DNA from: Aquanectria penicillioides | Taxonomy: Eukaryota; Ascomycota; Sordariomycetes; Hypocreales; Nectriaceae | DNA: 64,000 nt | Direction of reading: 5' to 3' | Assembly (NCBI GenBank): GCA_003415625.1 | Contig: PYIU01000001.1 | Location: 7,194,210 to 7,258,209, forward strand | Shown here: piece by piece, positions 47,578-59,952 of the stretch | Layout: each line of letters begins with the position of its first letter | Numbering within the stretch: the stretch's first letter is position 1 | Made by a program: the position numbers and the translations under genes | The notes under the pieces: generated by a model | Told to the model about the DNA's origin: nothing | Databases searched by the model: none | Seen by the model: the letters and a program-made list of their open reading frames with translations, nothing else

Positions 47578-48209
47578 TGATCATGGCCTGTTCAATGGAT
47601 TGGCGAGTGGATTGGCGAATGGATTGGCGAACTGTTGATAGAATGGAACCGGATTGTCACCGAACTGCATTTCGAGATAGGGATACTTGAATGCACTGTT
47701 TAACCCGGTGTGAGCGATCATTTCGGCCAATTGAGTTGCCTCGTTTTCTGTGAACGATGTTCGACCCTTGCGTTTCTAGCACTAACACGCGTCACTATCG
47801 CCATCAGGATACATTTGGTTTTTTTCCTTGGTTGATTTAGATCTTCTCACTCTTATTTATATTAATTTAATTTACTTATTCATTTATTTGCGAAGTAGGA
47901 AGTAGTCCCTTCAACCGAAAAGCCTGGAAACAATCGACTGGTATTAAAGGGATATAGTCAAGGACATGGATGGAAGAATTTTCGATGCAGTTTCAATTGT
48001 CCTTGTAGAGAAATCTCAAGCTGTGACCGAACTAAAGAATTTCTATGTCTTGATAATTCTTTCCATGTTTGTGAGAAGCTATTTCATTGGCGAACTTATG
48101 GCGATGGGGCAGCATTGGCATATTGAAAATTAACTTATATATCTTCATATTCCATGTAGTGCAATAGGCATTAAATGTAGTGCATCCAGCTCCAATGGAC
48201 TGCTGAGTA
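47578..48209. other. Interval between the ADP-ribosylglycohydrolase gene and the retroelement
   Basis: It holds a short tandem repeat of GGATTGGCGA(A/G)T (about 47597-47630). Base composition becomes AT-richer towards the element. No gene is supported. Confidence 0.5.
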
Positions 48210-48214
48210 GTTGC
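48210..48214 (+). other. Target-site duplication, left copy (GTTGC)
   Basis: GTTGC directly precedes the left LTR; the same five bases directly follow the right LTR. Confidence 0.9.
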
Positions 48215-48473
48215 TGTAAACAATATACAGGCACGCGCAGGGACGGTCACAGCGGGCGATATGCGCAATGGGTCGGTCCAGATCAATTGGGATTCGTAAG
48301 GAACAGCTAGATAGTGGTCATAGAATGCAGTCACCTATTTATAGTGCAGGGATTCCCTTATAAGGATATATAGCCTTAAGACCTAGGCCTATAAGGCCCC
48401 TAAGGTTGGCTTATGGCCGGCCGCTATATCTATAGTAATAACTACTTTTGTCTAGCTGCTATATCTATTAATA
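48215..48473 (-). repeat. Left LTR (3' LTR of the minus-strand element)
   Basis: 259 bp. It aligns without gaps to the right LTR. Its outer half keeps CG and CA dinucleotides, while its inner half carries C-to-T and G-to-A changes relative to the right copy. Confidence 0.92.
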
Positions 48474-49664
48474 CTTTTTTTAAGCTTAATTAAGGGCTTA
48501 TCTTTAGGTGTTATTATAAAGCTATTTTAATCTTCTTTATATATATATTTTTTATATAATTATAGAGTTATTCTTTTTTTATTATTAGGGCAATTATTTA
48601 CTTAAATAGGACTTTTTTATTATAGCTAAAAGTATTACTATAAGCTTTTATAGATACTATTTATATTTACTTTAATGTTTTTAATATAATACTTTTTTTA
48701 ATTTTAGCTTTAATTTTAAAGTATTAATAAAAGAGCAATATAATAAATTTATTAATAGCTTTATAAATATATTAATAATATTTTTAATAAAAAAAATATA
48801 TTATAGTTTAATTATATTATTTTTAATAGCCTTTTTTATAAAGTTATACTATATTTAAATATACTTTATATAGATATAAAATTTAAGGTTATATATTAGC
48901 TTTATAGTATTTTAATTATCTATAAAGATTACTATTAAAGTAATTAATAAGCTATTAAGTTTCTTTATAAAGCTTTTTATTTATATAATTTATAATATTG
49001 CCTTTATTAATATATAGTATTTAGCTTTTATTAAGGACTTTATTATAGTCTTTTAATATTTATTAAACTATATAATTAGGCCTTTATTTATAAAGAATAT
49101 ATATCTTTTAATTAATTATACTATCTTTAAGTAGTTAGTATAGTTAAAGTTATAATAGCTATAAAGATTAAATAGATTGCTATATAACTCTTTTTTAAGG
49201 CAATAATAATAAATAAAGTAATTAAGGCTCTTTTTAATATATTATAGTATTCTTTTTATAGCCTTAAGTTATTGCTTATTTAAGCTATTTAAAAAGTATA
49301 CTTAAAGACTATATATAAAGGCTAAATTAAGCTAGCTTTACTATAAAAGATAGTTAACTTTTTTTATTATTAATATATATTTTTTATTAATAGCCTTTAT
49401 ATTAAAAATATTAATTACTTTAATTAAATAATAGATTTTTATTTTTATTAATATATTTATAGCTTTATAGTTAAAGTATTTAAATTACTTAAGGATATTT
49501 ATTATATAGTCTCTTTATAATAATATAAGCAATTTATTTTTTTTTATTATAATAGCTATATCTAAAAAAAGCTTAAAAAATTTAAATAACTTTATCTTTA
49601 CTTTTTATATAAATTTATTAATAAAGGTATTTATATTTTTATTATTATTAATAACTATAAATAT

Positions 49665-49676
49665 ATTATTTATATA
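49665..49676 (-). other. Fossil reverse-transcriptase active-site box
   Basis: On the minus strand the codons read Tyr-Ile-Asn-Asn, preceded by Leu and followed by Ile-Phe. Each difference from a YVDD box is a G-to-A transition. Confidence 0.6.
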
Positions 49677-52157
49677 TATAGCTATAATAATCTCCTTTAT
49701 TTAATTTATATAGATTATAGTATTGCTTTATAGCCTTTTAAGGCTTAACTTACTAAATATTTTTTTTAATTTCTTTTACTATTATTAAGTACTTTACTTA
49801 AGGCTATATAGGGCTATAAGCAATTATATAATATACTTAATGCTTTATTTATAGCTTACTTTTTTAATTAAGTATTTATATTTTAAATCCTTAAAGAACT
49901 TATTAAATAAAGGGAAAATTATAATATAAATATCTTCTTTTAGCTCTTTATTTAAGTATATTATAATTATATTATTTTATAATAGCTTCTTTTTAATTTA
50001 TATAGTATAAATAAATAGTATTCTTTAAAAATTAGCTTTTATAATAAAGAAGAAAGTCTTTTAATAATTAATGCCTTCCTTTTATATAAAGCTATATACT
50101 ATAAATTAAGCTTTATATATAACTATTATACTATTTTTATCTCTTTTATATTAATTTACTTACTTTATTATAAATAGTCTTTTATCTTTTGGTAATTCCC
50201 TCTTTAAAATAAATTTAAATATACTTTTATTAATAAAGGTATAAATCTCCTTAAAGAATACCTTCCTTTAAAGATTAGTATTTAGTTAGTTAAGGGCATT
50301 ATAGACTATAGTTAGGTTAATATTAATATAAATAGCTAAAATTTACTTTTTTATAGCTATTATTAGTATTATAAAGTATCTTTTAAAGTTATTAAATATT
50401 TCTTTTAGCTATAATTAAATAATCTCTTTACCTTTTGCTATAAGCAATAAAATAGGCTTATAAAATATTATATATATTATTATAATAACTTTCTTTATTT
50501 TAAGGTTTTAAATTTTATATGCTTTAGTTTCTTAAAATTTTATAAGGATTCCTTTTTAACTATAAGGCAATATTTTTTTAAATTTATTGCACTTTTTTTA
50601 TTTAATATAAATAAATGCCTTTAACTTTAGAATTTATAGATACTTAATGCTTAATATATATTTCTTTTTTAAGATTAAATCTATAAAGTAAACTTTATAA
50701 AGGGTCTTTTAGTTTAATAACCTTATTATTATAATATTAGTAATATATATAACTATAAGGATAATCTCTTTTTATAGCCTAAAAGGGATATTTATTGCTA
50801 TTATTATACTTTTTACTTTTTCTTAAATTATATAGTTTGCCTATTTAATAAAGCTATTTTATTTATAGCTATATAGCAATATAATAATTATAGGGATCCC
50901 TATTTTTAAGAGAAGTTTATTAACCTTTTTATTAATAAATTTATAGCTATTATTAAACTATATCTTTTAGGGCAGACTATAGGCTATAATAGTTTTAAAT
51001 ACTAAAAGATCTTTTTCTATTAAGATAGTAATATTACTTTTTTTTTTAAGTAAATTATTATAAAAGTAATAGCTTTTATTATTAATTATAAGCTTAAAAT
51101 ACCTCTTTTTATTATATATATATAAATTTAGCTCTATAAGGTCTATATAAAAAAGGTTAAGTATATAGTTTACTCTTTTTTATAATATTTTTAGTAAGAA
51201 CCTTATGCTTTTAGTAAGCTTATAATCTTTATAGAGTATATTAAGTAGCTTATAATTATTAAGCCTACTTTTTATAACCTTAAAGGTATAGTTAAGGGCT
51301 TTTTAATTTATATAAGTAAGTCTTTAATATTATATCTTTACTTTAAACTATTTTATTTATATTAGTATTATTTTAAAAGTAAAGTAATAGCTTATTATAC
51401 CTTTTATTGCTTTAAGTAAAAACCTTTAATTAAGAATATTAAGGGTTATAAAGATCTTACTATTACTATTAAAGATTTTATTTTTAATTATATAATTGCT
51501 AAAAAAATAGACTTTTTTATTAAAGATTATATTTAGTAGAAAATCTTTAATAAAGACTGTATTTTTAAGTATTATAATCTTTATTCTCTTTCCCTTTATA
51601 AATAGTATAATTACTACTATTTCTATAGCTATAGGGTATATAATGCCTTTATCTATAAAAATTAATATTATTTTATTAAGTTTATATTATTTATTTTCTT
51701 TAAACTATTTAAAGTTATTAATAATATATATATTAGCTTTTAAGTCCTAAAGCTAATAATCTTTTTAGTTAATAAGGCCTAATTCTATAAATATTAAAAT
51801 AGTAATAAAGTTACTATTTCCTTTAGCCTTTAATATAGCATTATTATTAATATTAAAGAAACTATATAATTGCTATTTTAGCTAGCTAAAAATTATTGCT
51901 ATAGCTATCTTTTTTACTAATAATTTTATAAAAGTATTATTAAAAAACTTCTTTACCTTTAAGCCTTTATAATATATAAAAATAGCATTATTATTATTAT
52001 TAAAATTATTTTTAGCTTTTTTTATATTTTTAATACTTTATTTATTTAATTCTATATATAGAGCAGTCTTTTTAATCTTTTTAATAGTTTTATTACTATT
52101 ATCTTTCTTTTTTAACCTTTTATTTTTATTGCCTTTACTTTTCTTCTATAAAGATAG

Positions 52158-52199
52158 GCAGTTCTTTATAATATAACCTTTTTAATTATAATTAAAGCA
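52158..52199 (-). other. Fossil Gag zinc knuckle (CCHC)
   Basis: Minus-strand codons give C-F-N-Y-N-stop-K-G-Y-I-I-K-N-C. The spacing is exactly CCHC with Tyr for Cys2, stop for Gln and Tyr for His, all explained by C-to-T or G-to-A transitions. Confidence 0.7.
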
Positions 52200-53460
52200 T
52201 TTATTGCTTTTAGGATCTTTTCTATAGTTATTCTTTTTATTTAATTAAGTATTTATCTATATACCTTTTTTATTATTAAAATCTTTACTTTTTTTTTAAA
52301 AAGTCTATAGACTTTTAGCTTTATTAATAAGGTCTTTTTATATTTTATAAATAAATTAATATTTCCCTTTTTACTTATAATTATATTAAAATGCATTTTA
52401 TTTAAAAAAGACCTTTTTAATACTATCTATAAACCTTATCTTTTTTTAATACTTAAAAAGCTTACTGCTAGCTTTAATAATACTATTTATAATATAATAG
52501 AAGTTATTAATATAACTTTAGACCTTTTATAGTTTCTTTAAAGTTAAGAACTTTAATTTTTAGTAAAAATTAATTAGGCTTTATTAAAACTTTATATTAT
52601 TATATCTTTTTATTAATAGCTTAATAGCCTTTATATTAATTTTTATTAAAAATAATAATAATTTTAGTTTTTATAAAACTACTATTTTTATAATAGCAAT
52701 TAAATGCATTTCTTTTAAATATAAGATTTTAATCTCTTTATACTATTTAATAGTAATTATAGTATAAAAGAAATATTTCTTTTAAATAGCTTAATTCTTT
52801 AATCCTTTAAATATATTATTTTTTTTATTTTAAAATTAAAATTAATAAAATCTTTAATTTTAATTAATTATAAACTTATAATTTTCTTTTTACTTAAAGT
52901 AAGCTCTATTAATATCTTTTTATTCCTTAAGAAATTAAATATTTTATTTAAAGCTTTTAAAGGCTCTTTTAAGGTATAAAAGAATTAGCTTCTTTAATAT
53001 TTAAAGCTTTTATTTTTATTATTTTTTACTTTAAATTTTAATTTATCTTTAGGCTATATTTTATATTTAATTTTTAATTTATTTTTAATCTTTTAATTAA
53101 AATGCTTTTATAGCTTTTATATTTATTATATTATCTTTATTATTTATTATATTATAATACTTAAATTTAGCTAAATCTTTTATAAATCCCTTTTAATAAG
53201 CTTTATTAATCTTTTAAAAAAAAGTAAAAAATCCTTAAGATTATTTTTTCCTTTAATAAAATCTTTTTTATTATTAATTTATTTAATTGCTTTAATAGTA
53301 AGGATTGGCTTTAAGGCTAGCTTTAAAGCTATTATTTAAATCTTAAAACCTTAATTAATTAATATTATAAGTACTAACTTTAAGGGATAAACTTTAGGTT
53401 AATTTAAACCTTTTAAATAGCTATAATTTCTTTTTAAATTAAAGCTTTAGGCTTATAACC

Positions 53461-53719
53461 TATAAATAATATATAGGTATATATAGGGATAGTTATAGCA
53501 GGCAATATATACAATAGGTTAATTTAAATTAATTGAAATTTATAAGGAATAGCTAAATAGTAGTTGCAAAATGCAATTACCTATTTATAGTGCAGGGATT
53601 CCCTTATGAGGATATATAGCCTTAAGACCTAGGCCCACAAGGCCCCTAAGGTCGGCTTGTGGCCGGCCGCTATATCTATAGCAACAACCACCTTCGCCCG
53701 GCCGCTATATCCATCAACA
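53461..53719 (-). repeat. Right LTR (5' LTR of the minus-strand element)
   Basis: 259 bp. The inner half (53461 to about 53590) is heavily mutated C-to-T/G-to-A relative to the left LTR, while the outer half is intact (for example CTTCGCCCGGCCGC). Confidence 0.92.
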
Positions 53720-53724
53720 GTTGC
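53720..53724 (+). other. Target-site duplication, right copy (GTTGC)
   Basis: This matches the five bases at 48210-48214. Confidence 0.9.
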
Positions 53725-54179
53725 CAATAAACACCGAGAATGCATAAATGTAGTATTAGAATGTTAAGTAATTAAAACTTAAGTTGGTTTAATAACAAAC
53801 AGCCTTAATGAACCGGCGGTATTTTTTTTTGGGCACAATAAAAGTAAGACAAGTTATCAATTAATACACACAAAAAGAATAAAAATAAAACACAAGGCCA
53901 ATGCCCTTGCTATATAATGCAACCAAAACTTAATTACATACTTAGCTCAAGGGTTCTTTATAATAAGTAAAAACTAGGTTATTTTTCAAAAGTGAAATAG
54001 TAAGAAGAAGAGTAAGCTTTTATTGAACCACTTCCACCAACAAACTACGTTTTCGTGGAGGTATGTACAGTTGGAGTTCATTTATCACTTAATTACATTG
54101 GGGGTTTGAGGTAGATGAACCTTATAGAGCCTCTACCTCACAATGAGTGACATTAGAAACACAAGAGGCCATGTTGTGT
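53725..54179. other. AT-rich flank between element and transporter remnant
   Basis: AT-rich but not as depleted as the element interior. No open frame or repeat was recognised. It occupies the place where the 3' half of the transporter gene would be expected. Confidence 0.5.
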
Positions 54180-55108
54180 TTATGTCAGAGGTCTTAGGTT
54201 CGGGCAATACAGACTGCTTGTCCGCCCATATGCTTTGTCTAGACATATAGTCTGCATGGCCTTGAAGCTGCTTGTCTGAGCGGCCTCGCGCTCTCCTTGG
54301 ATGGCGCGCTGGATCTCGGCCAAACTGCGGCCGACGGAAACGTCTTCCTTCGAGATCTGGTTGGCATCAGGCCGTACAGCCCAAAGAATCTCTCGGGCCT
54401 CGTCGTGGCGGTCGTGGGCGACTAGCCATCGGGGCGGCTCGGGGAGGAACATGATGCCGGCAAATGTCACCACGGCAAACATGATCCGGAGGGCCGGAGG
54501 GAACAGGAACTGGGACTCATTGTTGACAAAAGACCTGCCATAATCAACCCAGTAGGCCATCATGACGCCGAAGATGTTGATAGCCAACTCAATGGCTAGA
54601 CCTCGACCGCGGTTCTTGGCGCTGATCAACTCATAATGCCAGACAGCTATACATGATGTTAGACATGCTGAATTTTATCACTCTCTTAGTACAATTTTGT
54701 ATAGCACTTACGGGTAGTACTAGTGCTCATGCTGTTACCAAGACCGGCCACGATACGGCCGACAATGATCTGGGGGATACCATAGGCAGAGGCTTGCAGC
54801 GCAGCACCGATGCTGAGGACAACACAGTCCAGCATGATGTAATTTCGACGACCGAGCTTCTCGCCCAGCAGCAGACAGAAGATGGCGCCGAAGAAGCAGC
54901 CAATCTCGTAGATGGCTACGACGGTGCCCTGCAGCGAGTCGCTGCCGTTCCCCGTGTCGGTGGTGTCGATCTCCGGGAACGTCTTGGTAAAGGGATTGCC
55001 AGTCAGCAGGCCGGACATGACGCCCTGATCGTAACCGAACAGGAGGAAACCTGAGTCTGCCGTGGCAGTGATTGCCCAGTCAAGGGGCTTTCCCACGAGA
55101 AAAGTCAT
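54180..55108 (-). pseudogene. Truncated MFS sugar transporter
   Basis: Exons 55108-54712 and 54646-54180, with a GTAAGT...GTATAG intron in phase. ATG 55108 (MTFLVGKPLDW) is preferred because the longer frame begins with GTG. The product shows hexose-transporter marks: DSGFLLFGYDQGVMSGLL, GCFFGAIFCLLLGEKLGRRN, AGLGNSMSTSTTPVWHYE, GLAIELAINIFGV and LPEPPRWLVAHDRHDEAREI. It then ends after LDKAYGRTSSLYCPNLRPLT, about 287 residues in total. Family members are about 500 residues with 12 TM helices, so helices 7-12 are missing. The truncation is 456 bp from the retroelement. A functional transporter is unlikely. Confidence 0.85.
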
Positions 55109-56700
55109 CAAGAAAGAATCAGCCCAGTGGAACCACGAGTTATAAAAAGAAAGGCAAGACGGATGAAACACGCAGAGGCAAGACTTTTCCCTGCCTTGGG
55201 ATCCTCTTATGATGGATAGAGGGGTGGCGGGGTCAATTTGTGAGGGGGCTGGTCTGGAGAAACTGAAGTTATTCGCGAGGGACTATGGGATATTCATATA
55301 GTATACGGCTCCGCGACCTAATAAAGCGGTCCAAACCAAAGTTTGGCCGTCCCCGTGGTTGAAGAAACTGGGGCAACGGCAAAAAAACCTGGTTCCCCGG
55401 AAGGGCCCCATGGGCGGGCCCGCGTTGGGTGTACGGACGGGAATTACATCACGCCAGTCAACTTTGTGAGTGCGCTGTATGCGAGCATGTGAGTTTTCTG
55501 GGGTTCTTTTGCCCAACCCGGTTTACGACCGGTTCTTTTCCCCCCTGGACTCTGTACATAGGTTCGTTGACCCGACTCCATGGGGCCGGTATTTACTACA
55601 CGATTAAACGGGCACGGAGCGTCGATTACGGTTTCTGGAACGATGAAGGCATCCCCAAGCGGAGGTGGGTGTAGGCGATGTGGTCCAAGGGTTCGGGTGT
55701 TCATGGATTCCTCCCTCGATGCTTGAACCATTGCGACGATAGTGGGTAGGCAGCACGATAAATTGACAATGTAGTGGGTGGGTAGAAAAAAAAGGCATGG
55801 CTGCAGCTTGCCATTTTGTTTTAGTGACGGCGTGTGTATGTCTGTGTCTGTGTCTAGTTATCCACTTTAGTGTAACCGGTGTTTCTTTATTTTGTGTAAG
55901 AATGAGACACGTTTTGAAGCAAGGATATTTCAATGAATTATTATTTTCTGATTTATTTTCTATTATTCTCTGTTGTATTTCATTTATTCTCATTTCATCG
56001 CTTTGTCCTGTACTGCATTGTGGGTTGCTGCTTCAGTGTGGCGTGGCGGCATCCACTTACGCACGCGGACGTATCCGTAGGCCGATGCTAGATTGCTTCC
56101 AGGGACAGGCCAGGCCAGTGTGACGCGAATGACTCGTCTCGCGGGGGCTCTGATGAAACGGCGGCACCAACAGATCATGTTGACATCTGACATCCAAAGC
56201 CGGAGCTCCTGGTCGTATCCGTAAGGTGGAACCCGGCACCTGCAATGGAGGGTGACATTTGCAGACGCGACGGTCGGAGCGGAAGCTCTATGCGCCGATG
56301 GACCAGCGGAAGCTGGAGCCGCAATCCGCTTCGACTTTCCTATCTTCCACATTGGGCATTTACAGGGACAAGTCCGACTGCCGGGCGAGAGTTCTTCCAG
56401 GGCGTGTCTCCAATGGGCGCGGGGGAGTGTGGCTCGTCGCCATTCCGCGGGACCGCGGGTTGGGAAGGACAAACCACCCACTGCGAAATATCAGACCCAT
56501 CTATAGTCGAAAGAGGCATGTGGGAACGCCCGCGGCCAAGGCATAAGGTGTAGTAAGATGCCGCAATAATATCTAGTTGAGGGGATGACGAGCGAGGGGC
56601 CCAAGGACTTTGCGCATTTCTCACGTTCTTGTAAAGCCTCACTCCAGCTTCCCACACGGACCAAAAAAAAAAAAAAAGACCACCGCAAGACAGCATCATC
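55109..56700. other. Divergent intergenic region
   Basis: Upstream region shared by the transporter remnant and dihydroxyacetone kinase. Short GC-rich frames only, with an A-rich tract at 56663-56678 just before the kinase start. No gene is supported. Confidence 0.45.
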
Positions 56701-58992
56701 ATGACTCTAGGTAGGAGATCGCCGGCATCGTCCGAGAATGCCCGCGACATGACCAATTCGGCTGAGACGCAAGACAGGGAAGAGCTTCATCAGTGGGGTC
56801 GCCAACCCCGTCGAGCGGACCCTACGAAGCTGTATACTCAGCGACCCGACATTGAGTCTGATTGCGGCCCAGAAGAGTGAGCGACACACAACCTATAATG
56901 GGGATTCTTCCCTCGAAGATGGCGGGATCATGGGCTGACATGGAATTGCGTCGCGGGAAACAGTTCTCTATCGCCGAAGCACCGCAGAGAAGGGCGACAA
57001 GGTCGTGCTGCTGTCAGGTGGTGGCTCGGGCCACGAGCCCGCCCATGCGGGATACCTGGGTGAGGGTGCGCTAGACGTTGTGATTGCGGGCGAGATCTTT
57101 GCGTCGCCTTCGGCCTCGCAGATTCTGACAGGATTGAAGACTGTCAAGTCGTCAAAGGGGTAAGTTTGAGAAAACCCGAGAGGGAAATTCGCGCATGCAC
57201 AGCGCAATTGATAGAGAAAGAAAGAGAGAGAGAGAGAGTGTGTGTGTTTGCTAACATGTGTGACATAGTTCGCTGCTTATTGTCAAAAACTACACCGGCG
57301 ACAAGCTCAATTTTGGACTGGCCGCCGAAAAGGCCAAAGCCAATGGCCAGAATGTCAACATGGTCATTGTCGGCGACGACGTCTCAGTAGAGGGCAACTC
57401 GCTTGTTGGACAGCGAGGCCTTGCCGGAGTTGTGTTTGTGCACAAGATTGCGGGCGCAAAGGCCGCCAAGGGGTACACATGAAGCTTCCTTCACTTACAC
57501 GCTGCCATTGGCAGATGATGATGTCGCACCACTTGCTAACACGAACCTCACCCATCTAGGGCCGACCTCGACGACGTTACTGCCATCGCAAAGAAGGCAG
57601 CCTCTCAGATGGCTACCGTCGCCGCCAGTCTCGACCGATGCAGCGTCCCCGGCCGAAGCCACCAGGAGTCGCTCCCCAGCGACCAGCTCGAGTACGGCAT
57701 GGGCATCCACAACGAGCCCGGCGTCAAGCGCGAGGCGATCCCCAGCCTGGAGACGACGGTCGAGAAGGCGCTGGACATGATGTTCAAGCCCAAGGCCAAC
57801 ATGTGGCAGCCCAAGGCGAGCCAGCGCGTGGCGCTGATGGTCAACAACCTGGGCGGGCTGAGCGTGCTGGAGCTGGGCGTCATCGCCGACGAGGTGGTGC
57901 GACAGCTCGGCGCGCGCGACATTCACATCGACCGCAGCCTCGTCGGCACCTTTGTCACGTCGCTCGACGGCCCTGGGTTTTCCGCGACGCTGCTGCAGCT
58001 GGACGACGAGTTGGTAGAACTGCTGGACGCCCCCACAACTGCGCCGGCTTGGCCCCGATCCATCCACGGCTGGGCGACGGACGCTGAGGCGGTGTCGAAG
58101 CGAGAGACCAAGGTGCCGACCGAGGAGCCCAACACTCGCGAGGCTGGAGTCAAGGGTGAGTGTGAAAAAAAGTCGAAAGGATGAGGATAGCCTGAGCTGA
58201 CGAGGGATACGAAAAACATAGTTCCGACTTCGCTCTTCAAGGCCATCATCGACTCGGTTGCAAAGACCACGGCGCAGGACGAGCCCAAGATTACTGAATA
58301 CGACACGCTTGCGGGCGACGGCGACTGTGGAGAGACGCTGCTGAATGGCGTCAATGGTAAGGCGCTTTCAACTTCCTTCTGGACCGAATAGTCATAGTCC
58401 AAGTTGATTCCCCTCCCTCCGCCCCAACCCCAGCGTAACCCCCTCAAATGACGCCGTCCCCCAGCTGACCCCATATTCGCGACCAGGCCTCGTCAAGGAG
58501 TTCCAGCAAGACAGTGCGGAGGCCATCGACATTGGCCATATTTTCCGACGAACCGCCATGACGGCGGAGAACAACATGGGTGGTACGTCGGGTGCCATCT
58601 ACGCCATTTTCCTCAACGCCGTAGCAAACCGCCTGGCCGACCCGGCGTCGACCTCCGAGAAGCCGGCTGGCGTTGCGGAGCTCGTCGGCAAGTCGCTGCA
58701 GGGCGGCCTGGACGAGCTCTGCCGGTACACGCCGGCGCGCATCGGCCACCGCACCCTCATGGACGCGCTGATCCCGTTTGTGGCCGCCTTCGCCGACACC
58801 AAGTCGCTCGAGGGCGCAATCGCAGAGGCACGCAAGGGTGCTGAGGGCACGCGGCAGATGGCTGCGGCGCTGGGACGGGCGAGCTACGTCGGCCAGGACC
58901 GCTTCGACGAGGAGGGTGGAATCCCTGACCCGGGTGCTCTGGGTGTGTTGAGCATCCTGCGGGGAATTGAGGCTGCGCTGAAGCAACAATAA
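56701..58992 (+). CDS. dak1: Dihydroxyacetone kinase (ATP-dependent, DhaK-DhaL fusion)
   Basis: Seven exons: 56701-56710, 56778-56876, 56964-57159, 57269-57472, 57560-58155, 58222-58356 and 58487-58992, giving 581 residues. The 10-nt first exon carries the ATG and yields [20 protein letters not shown]. The enzyme phosphorylates dihydroxyacetone (and glyceraldehyde) in the cytosol, in glycerol and methanol-type metabolism. DhaK domain: [45 protein letters not shown], and [11 protein letters not shown] holding the substrate-binding His. DhaL domain: [15 protein letters not shown] with nucleotide/Mg Asp residues, [31 protein letters not shown] and GRASYV. The length is normal for the family, with no frameshift. 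A CT-rich linker intron of 130 nt precedes the last exon. Confidence 0.94.
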
Positions 58993-59952
58993 ATTGCAAC
59001 AGCGTGGAAGCGAAGTGATGTGATGTGATGTGTGTGTGACGGGGCTAGACAAGACGCGACGAGACGACATGAGACGACCTGACTCTTTTTTGTTTTGTTT
59101 TATATTTCCTATTCCTTGAGAGTCATGGCCGCCATCATCATCGCCATCAAGCACCACCACTAACATGGGATTGCATGCACACACGCTGATGTCGCCTTTG
59201 CGCGCACACACAAAAACATATCACTTGACTGCGGGCAAATAAAATTGGGAGACAGGCCAGACAATTAATCAATTAGAAAAAAAAAAAGAAACAAAGAAAA
59301 AAAAAGAAAATACCATGAAATGACAAGGATCGCGTGCATGTAACACACTCCGCATTATGCCCGAAAACCCCTCCACATTTGGGTTGCCGACGGCATCTCT
59401 AAGCGGTTCTGCTCTGTGGTGAACCCCCTGCCCGGCTTGGTCTTCTTCTCCACGGGGTTCACTAGCTTCAGCCTGGGGACCTGCGCCCATGACATCTCCA
59501 GCTCCATCACCATCTTCACTTACCCGCTCCACCAGCGCTGACCCTGCTGTGAATGCACCGTTCGCCCGCCCATCAAACGCCGACCCAGCAGGCGTGCAAC
59601 TTGTCAGGAATTGACTGGCACTGCGGTTGCAGCCCGGTGCATGAACCATCCGTCTCGTGCCGCCTGTGCCAGGTCCTCATCTCGTTCCTTTTCGCACGAG
59701 CCCATTGCTTCTGCTCCTCTCGCCATATGCGCTCGTCCCGCTAAAGCTGACTGAACTATCGACTCGGCGTCTGCAGTTGCCCTTCCCAACCCAGAACAGA
59801 ACAGAACCGAAACAAAGCACGTCAGCTCTTTCAACCCGTCTCACTCTCTCCACAGCCTCGCGCTCGTCGCCATCCCGGACGACATTGATCCCCAATAAAG
59901 GAGCCCATGTAGAAAACAACAGCCTGTTTCGCTTCGGCTGCGCCTAACGAAT
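58993..59952. other. Intergenic interval
   Basis: 3' flank of the kinase and leader of the regulator gene; a purine-rich A tract is at 59276-59310. No gene is supported. Confidence 0.45.

Larger units (their letters stand above)
48215..53719 (-). mobile_element. LTR retrotransposon (Copia-type), RIP-degraded, 5505 bp
   Basis: Two 259-bp direct repeats (48215-48473 and 53461-53719) start TG and end CA before mutation and flank an extremely AT-rich interior. The whole is bordered by the 5-bp duplication GTTGC. Orientation is minus. A purine run AAAAAAAG (minus strand) abuts the LTR at 48473. A fossil zinc knuckle (C-x2-C-x4-H-x4-C spacing) sits at 52158-52199 near the 5' side, and a fossil reverse-transcriptase YVDD box (now Tyr-Ile-Asn-Asn) is at 49665-49676. 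The gag-side knuckle lies before the RT box, as expected. The integrase-before-RT order that defines Copia could not be read, so Copia is inferred from the short LTRs, 5-bp duplication and size. Every reading frame is destroyed by stops. Confidence 0.9.

Noticed and set aside
48474..53460. AT-rich interior as mitochondrial insertion or centromere
   Set aside because: Flanking LTRs, target duplication and transition-only protein fossils identify a RIP-mutated retroelement.
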